This document shows, piece by piece, positions 13,500 to 15,876 of a stretch of DNA of 15,876 bases. Position numbers and translations under genes: made by a program. This DNA is from Planctomycetaceae bacterium (GTDB lineage Bacteria; Planctomycetota; Planctomycetia; Planctomycetales; Planctomycetaceae), in assembly GCA_016795125.1 (NCBI GenBank), contig JAEUIG010000506.1:1-15876 (forward strand). The letters run 5' to 3'. Positions within the stretch are counted from its first letter, which is position 1; every line of letters begins with the position of its first letter. The notes beneath the pieces were generated by a model that did not search any database, was not told the DNA's origin, and saw only the letters and a list, made by a program, of their open reading frames with translations.

Positions 13500-13505
13500 A
13501 GGAGG
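13500..13505 (+). promoter_or_regulatory. Consensus ribosome-binding site of the VanZ-like gene
   Basis: AGGAGG 8 bases before the ATG at 13514; the only perfect Shine-Dalgarno site in the window. Confidence 0.75.
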
Positions 13506-13513
13506 ACGTTTCA

Positions 13514-13930
13514 ATGACATCCTCGGTGAGTTCAGCAACGTGGCGGCGGGTGACGCTGCGTGCCGGGATTGCTGTCTACTGGATGGTGATGTTTCTGGCG
13601 ACGCATCTGCCGGTGGAGCCGGTGATCGAACGGCTGCCGACATCAGACAAGCATCTGCATTTCGGCGCGTACGCGTTGCTGGGGTTTGCACTGCCGTGGT
13701 GGCGTGCTGGCGCGCGCGGTGCCAGGTGGTCGCACGCCTTTGCCCTGTATTTGATCGTGTTGGCGTATGCCGGCTGCGACGAACTGCTGCAGGCGCCGGT
13801 GGGGCGCAGTCCCGAATGGGGCGACTGGCTGGCCGATGCCGCCGGCAGCCTGGTGGGACTGGGGATTGGAACGTGGCTGCAGCATCGCTGCGCGCGATCC
13901 TGTTCGCTCGCTCACGCCGGAGCAGAATAG
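13514..13930 (+). CDS. VanZ-like small membrane protein
   Basis: 138 residues with about four hydrophobic segments (17-32, 48-63, 73-88, 107-120). VanZ-domain marks are SDKHLHFGAYALLGF (44-58), a charged DELLQ at 89-93 in a membrane-flanking helix, and GRSPEWGDWLADAAGSLVGLGIG (97-119), which follow the D-K-x-x-H-F, D-E-x-x-Q and D-x-x-A-x-x-x-G pattern. The founding member gives low-level teicoplanin resistance in enterococci, but most bacterial members are small membrane proteins of unknown role, so resistance should not be assumed here. The start is firm because of the consensus ribosome-binding site. It sits alone between two intergenic stretches of 217 and 114 bases. Confidence 0.85.
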   Translation: MTSSVSSATWRRVTLRAGIAVYWMVMFLATHLPVEPVIERLPTSDKHLHFGAYALLGFALPWWRAGARGARWSHAFALYLIVLAYAGCDELLQAPVGRSPEWGDWLADAAGSLVGLGIGTWLQHRCARSCSLAHAGAE

Positions 13931-14044
13931 GCGCATGTGCCGATTGGCCGTGGTCCGAGGGGCGAAGTACACTGGCGGGGCCGTGAGCCGTTTTGTGCGA
14001 GCCGCTCGCCCGGCCCGTTTTGGTCAACGTAGCAGCGTTCCAGC

Positions 14045-15876
14045 ATGGTCAGTTCCGGGTCCAGAATTGCCAGCGACATTGGGGACGTGGCGGAGGAAAC
14101 CGCGCGGCGGTTGCCGATGCCTCTGGCGCAACTGTTTCGACGTTCCGCCAATTGCAAGACTGTCATCGATGCACACCTGACGGCGTTTTCGCTGGCGGAA
14201 GCATCGATCAAGCTGCTGTCCGCTTCGGCGATCGTGCATTTCGCCGAACAACCCACGCACGACCCCGCCTTGGTCGAGTGCCTGCGGAAGCTCGCGCGAC
14301 CGTCGTTGGGACACTGGTGGGAGTTCGCCCGCCGCCTGATTCCCTCGCTGGCGGAGCGCCACGCCGCGTTTGCACACGTCCGCAGCATGCTGCTGGAGCG
14401 CGCTCACAACGACTGTCCGCGCGCTGCGGGGCTGGATGCGGCCATCCTGACCGCACTCGGACGCAAGCCGTCCGGCGGACTGACCATCCGGTTCCGGGAT
14501 GTCTTCGACCACATCATCGAGTACCGCAACAAGGTCCTGTATCACGCGGCGCCGGCGGCGCTTTCCGGCGACCTGCACGAGCAGATGGCCGGTGCGTTTC
14601 AGCGGGGCATGGGAGAGATCCTCGCCAAGGTCGATGTCCTGGCCGGATCGCAATTGATCTACGTGTCCGAAGTTCGCCAGTCGCACGGGCAATGGCTGGT
14701 CTCCCGCTTTGACCTGACCGGCGAGAACTCGCGCAAGCAGCCCCCGCTGGAACTGCCTCGCAGCGCCACCGCCACGCTCCCCGACGGCGAACAGCTGTAC
14801 CTGCAGGATTCGAACGGCCAACTGCGTTCGCTGCATCCGTTTGTCGTGTACGACTCCGAGCAGGAAGAAGTGCTGCTGCTGAACTCACGGCGCGGCAGCG
14901 CCAAGAGCGAATATCTGTGCTACACCAGCGGCCGGACCGAAGAGCGGCCCGACATGGGTGAAGAGCAACGGCGGCTCTTCGCGGACGTTCTGGGGATGAA
15001 CGTCACCACCGAGGAAGTGGACGCCTGGGCCCAGGCGACGCGCATCGAAGAAGGCACAACTCCGGACGAGGATGAAAGCTTGCCGCAGCGGATGCTCGGC
15101 GAGTTCGAGCTGATCAGCGAACTTGGCCGGGGCGGCATGGGCATTGTCTACCGTGCCCTGCAGCCCTCGCTGGGGCGCGAAGTCGCGCTCAAAAAACTGG
15201 TGCGCACCAGCGGGGGATCGGAGCAGCGGTTCCTCCGCGAAATCCGCGCCCTGGGGCGGGTCGAGCATCAGCATCTCGTCAAGATCCTCACGTCCGGCTC
15301 CGTCGGCGAGGACTGGTACTACGCGATGGAACTGGTCGACGGCGTGCCGCTGTCGTCGGTCTGTTCCAAACTGCAGCATGGCGGGTCGGCCATCGCCGAT
15401 CTCGACTTATCCACCTGGCAGGCCGCACTGTCGACGGCCTGCTCGGATTTCCGCCACCAGGAGAAGCTGCTCAGCAACCATGTGCTGCCGGCGGCGGGAG
15501 CGCATGTCCGCCACGCCGAAACGGTCGAAGGTGGCGACCTGCCCACGCGCGTCAAAGCGGGACGGGACTACATCGAGCGGATCGTCACGCTGATGCGGCA
15601 GGTCGCCGGGGCGCTTGAGTCCCTGCACGACGCCAACATCATCCATCGCGACGTCAAGCCGGGCAACATCATGGTGTCCGCCGACGGGCAGCGGGCCATG
15701 CTGATGGACCTCGGGCTGGCGCAGCTGGCCGACGAGGAGGAAGGCCGGCTCACCCGCACGCGGCAGTTCGTCGGCACACTGCGGTATGCGAGTCCCGAGC
15801 AGATTCTGGCGGCCGAGCGGCTCAGCCGCCGCAGCGACGTCTACAGCCTGGGCGCGACGCTGTGGGAGCTGCTCAC
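14045..15876 (+). CDS. Ser/Thr protein kinase with large N-terminal helical (HEPN-like?) region, cut by right edge
   Basis: 610 residues are visible; an in-frame TAG at 14030 makes the ATG at 14045 the first usable start. Residues 1-200 are helical (LPMPLAQLFRRS, HLTAFSLAEASIKLLSAS, RPSLGHWWEFARRLIPSLAE) and hold the motif EYRNKVLYH with R161, N162 and H167. Residues about 200-335 are beta-rich. The Hanks-type kinase domain starts near 352: glycine loop GRGGMG (361-366), VALKK with K383, helix-C E399, HRDVKPGN with D536 and N541, metal motif DLG (555-557) in place of DFG, and SPE (583-585). About 75 residues are inserted between the hinge (MELVDG) and the helix before HRD. All catalytic residues are present, so an active kinase is expected. 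Its C-terminus lies outside the window. No substrate or phosphatase gene is beside it. Confidence 0.9.
   Translation, partial: MVSSGSRIASDIGDVAEETARRLPMPLAQLFRRSANCKTVIDAHLTAFSLAEASIKLLSASAIVHFAEQPTHDPALVECLRKLARPSLGHWWEFARRLIPSLAERHAAFAHVRSMLLERAHNDCPRAAGLDAAILTALGRKPSGGLTIRFRDVFDHIIEYRNKVLYHAAPAALSGDLHEQMAGAFQRGMGEILAKVDVLAGSQLIYVSEVRQSHGQWLVSRFDLTGENSRKQPPLELPRSATATLPDGEQLYLQDSNGQLRSLHPFVVYDSEQEEVLLLNSRRGSAKSEYLCYTSGRTEERPDMGEEQRRLFADVLGMNVTTEEVDAWAQATRIEEGTTPDEDESLPQRMLGEFELISELGRGGMGIVYRALQPSLGREVALKKLVRTSGGSEQRFLREIRALGRVEHQHLVKILTSGSVGEDWYYAMELVDGVPLSSVCSKLQHGGSAIADLDLSTWQAALSTACSDFRHQEKLLSNHVLPAAGAHVRHAETVEGGDLPTRVKAGRDYIERIVTLMRQVAGALESLHDANIIHRDVKPGNIMVSADGQRAMLMDLGLAQLADEEEGRLTRTRQFVGTLRYASPEQILAAERLSRRSDVYSLGATLWELL

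Noticed and set aside
13514..13930. Glycopeptide-resistance gene
   Set aside because: The VanZ domain is widespread in small membrane proteins with no link to resistance, and no van cluster genes are present.
14024..14836. 270-codon minus-strand frame
   Set aside because: Antisense to the N-terminal region of the kinase gene, which reads without interruption into the kinase domain from the first available ATG.

Overview
The window is about 15.9 kb of GC-rich chromosomal DNA, most likely from a planctomycete (inference). The grounds are the mix of gene families: an exported DUF1570-type metalloprotease, a hopanoid HpnH radical SAM enzyme, a Ser/Thr kinase with a large unique N-terminal region, a STAS protein of the YFGS type and an exported di-haem cytochrome. 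In addition, many different short palindromic repeats sit at gene ends. No rRNA, tRNA, CRISPR array, transposase or phage gene was seen.

Layout. (1) Positions 1-2228, minus strand: an exported helical-repeat protein of unknown role, then a STAS-domain protein, then the start of a LOG-family protein cut by the left edge. They are co-directional and may be one transcription unit. (2) 2645-6176, plus strand: a promoter-like site, a fused two-ATPase peptide-type ABC transporter protein, then glycerol kinase. No permease, binding protein or glycerol facilitator/dehydrogenase gene lies beside them. (3) 6352-10703, minus strand: an exported di-haem cytochrome c, HpnH and a DUF1570 gluzincin-like protease, 157-197 bases apart, so probably not a tight operon. 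(4) 11189-15876, plus strand: a DedA membrane protein with a TTG start, a fold-type-I PLP aminotransferase, a small VanZ-like membrane protein, and a Ser/Thr kinase cut by the right edge.

The genes do not form one pathway. They look like housekeeping or envelope-related planctomycete genes: hopanoid lipid synthesis, DedA and VanZ membrane proteins, exported protease and cytochrome, and regulation by STAS and kinase. The two most notable points are these. First, the kinase has an N-terminal region of about 350 residues carrying an R-N-x4-H motif like that of HEPN domains. Second, there is a set of at least six unrelated small inverted-repeat families, most of them placed just after stop codons, including two copies of a long TTTGTG-rich hairpin.
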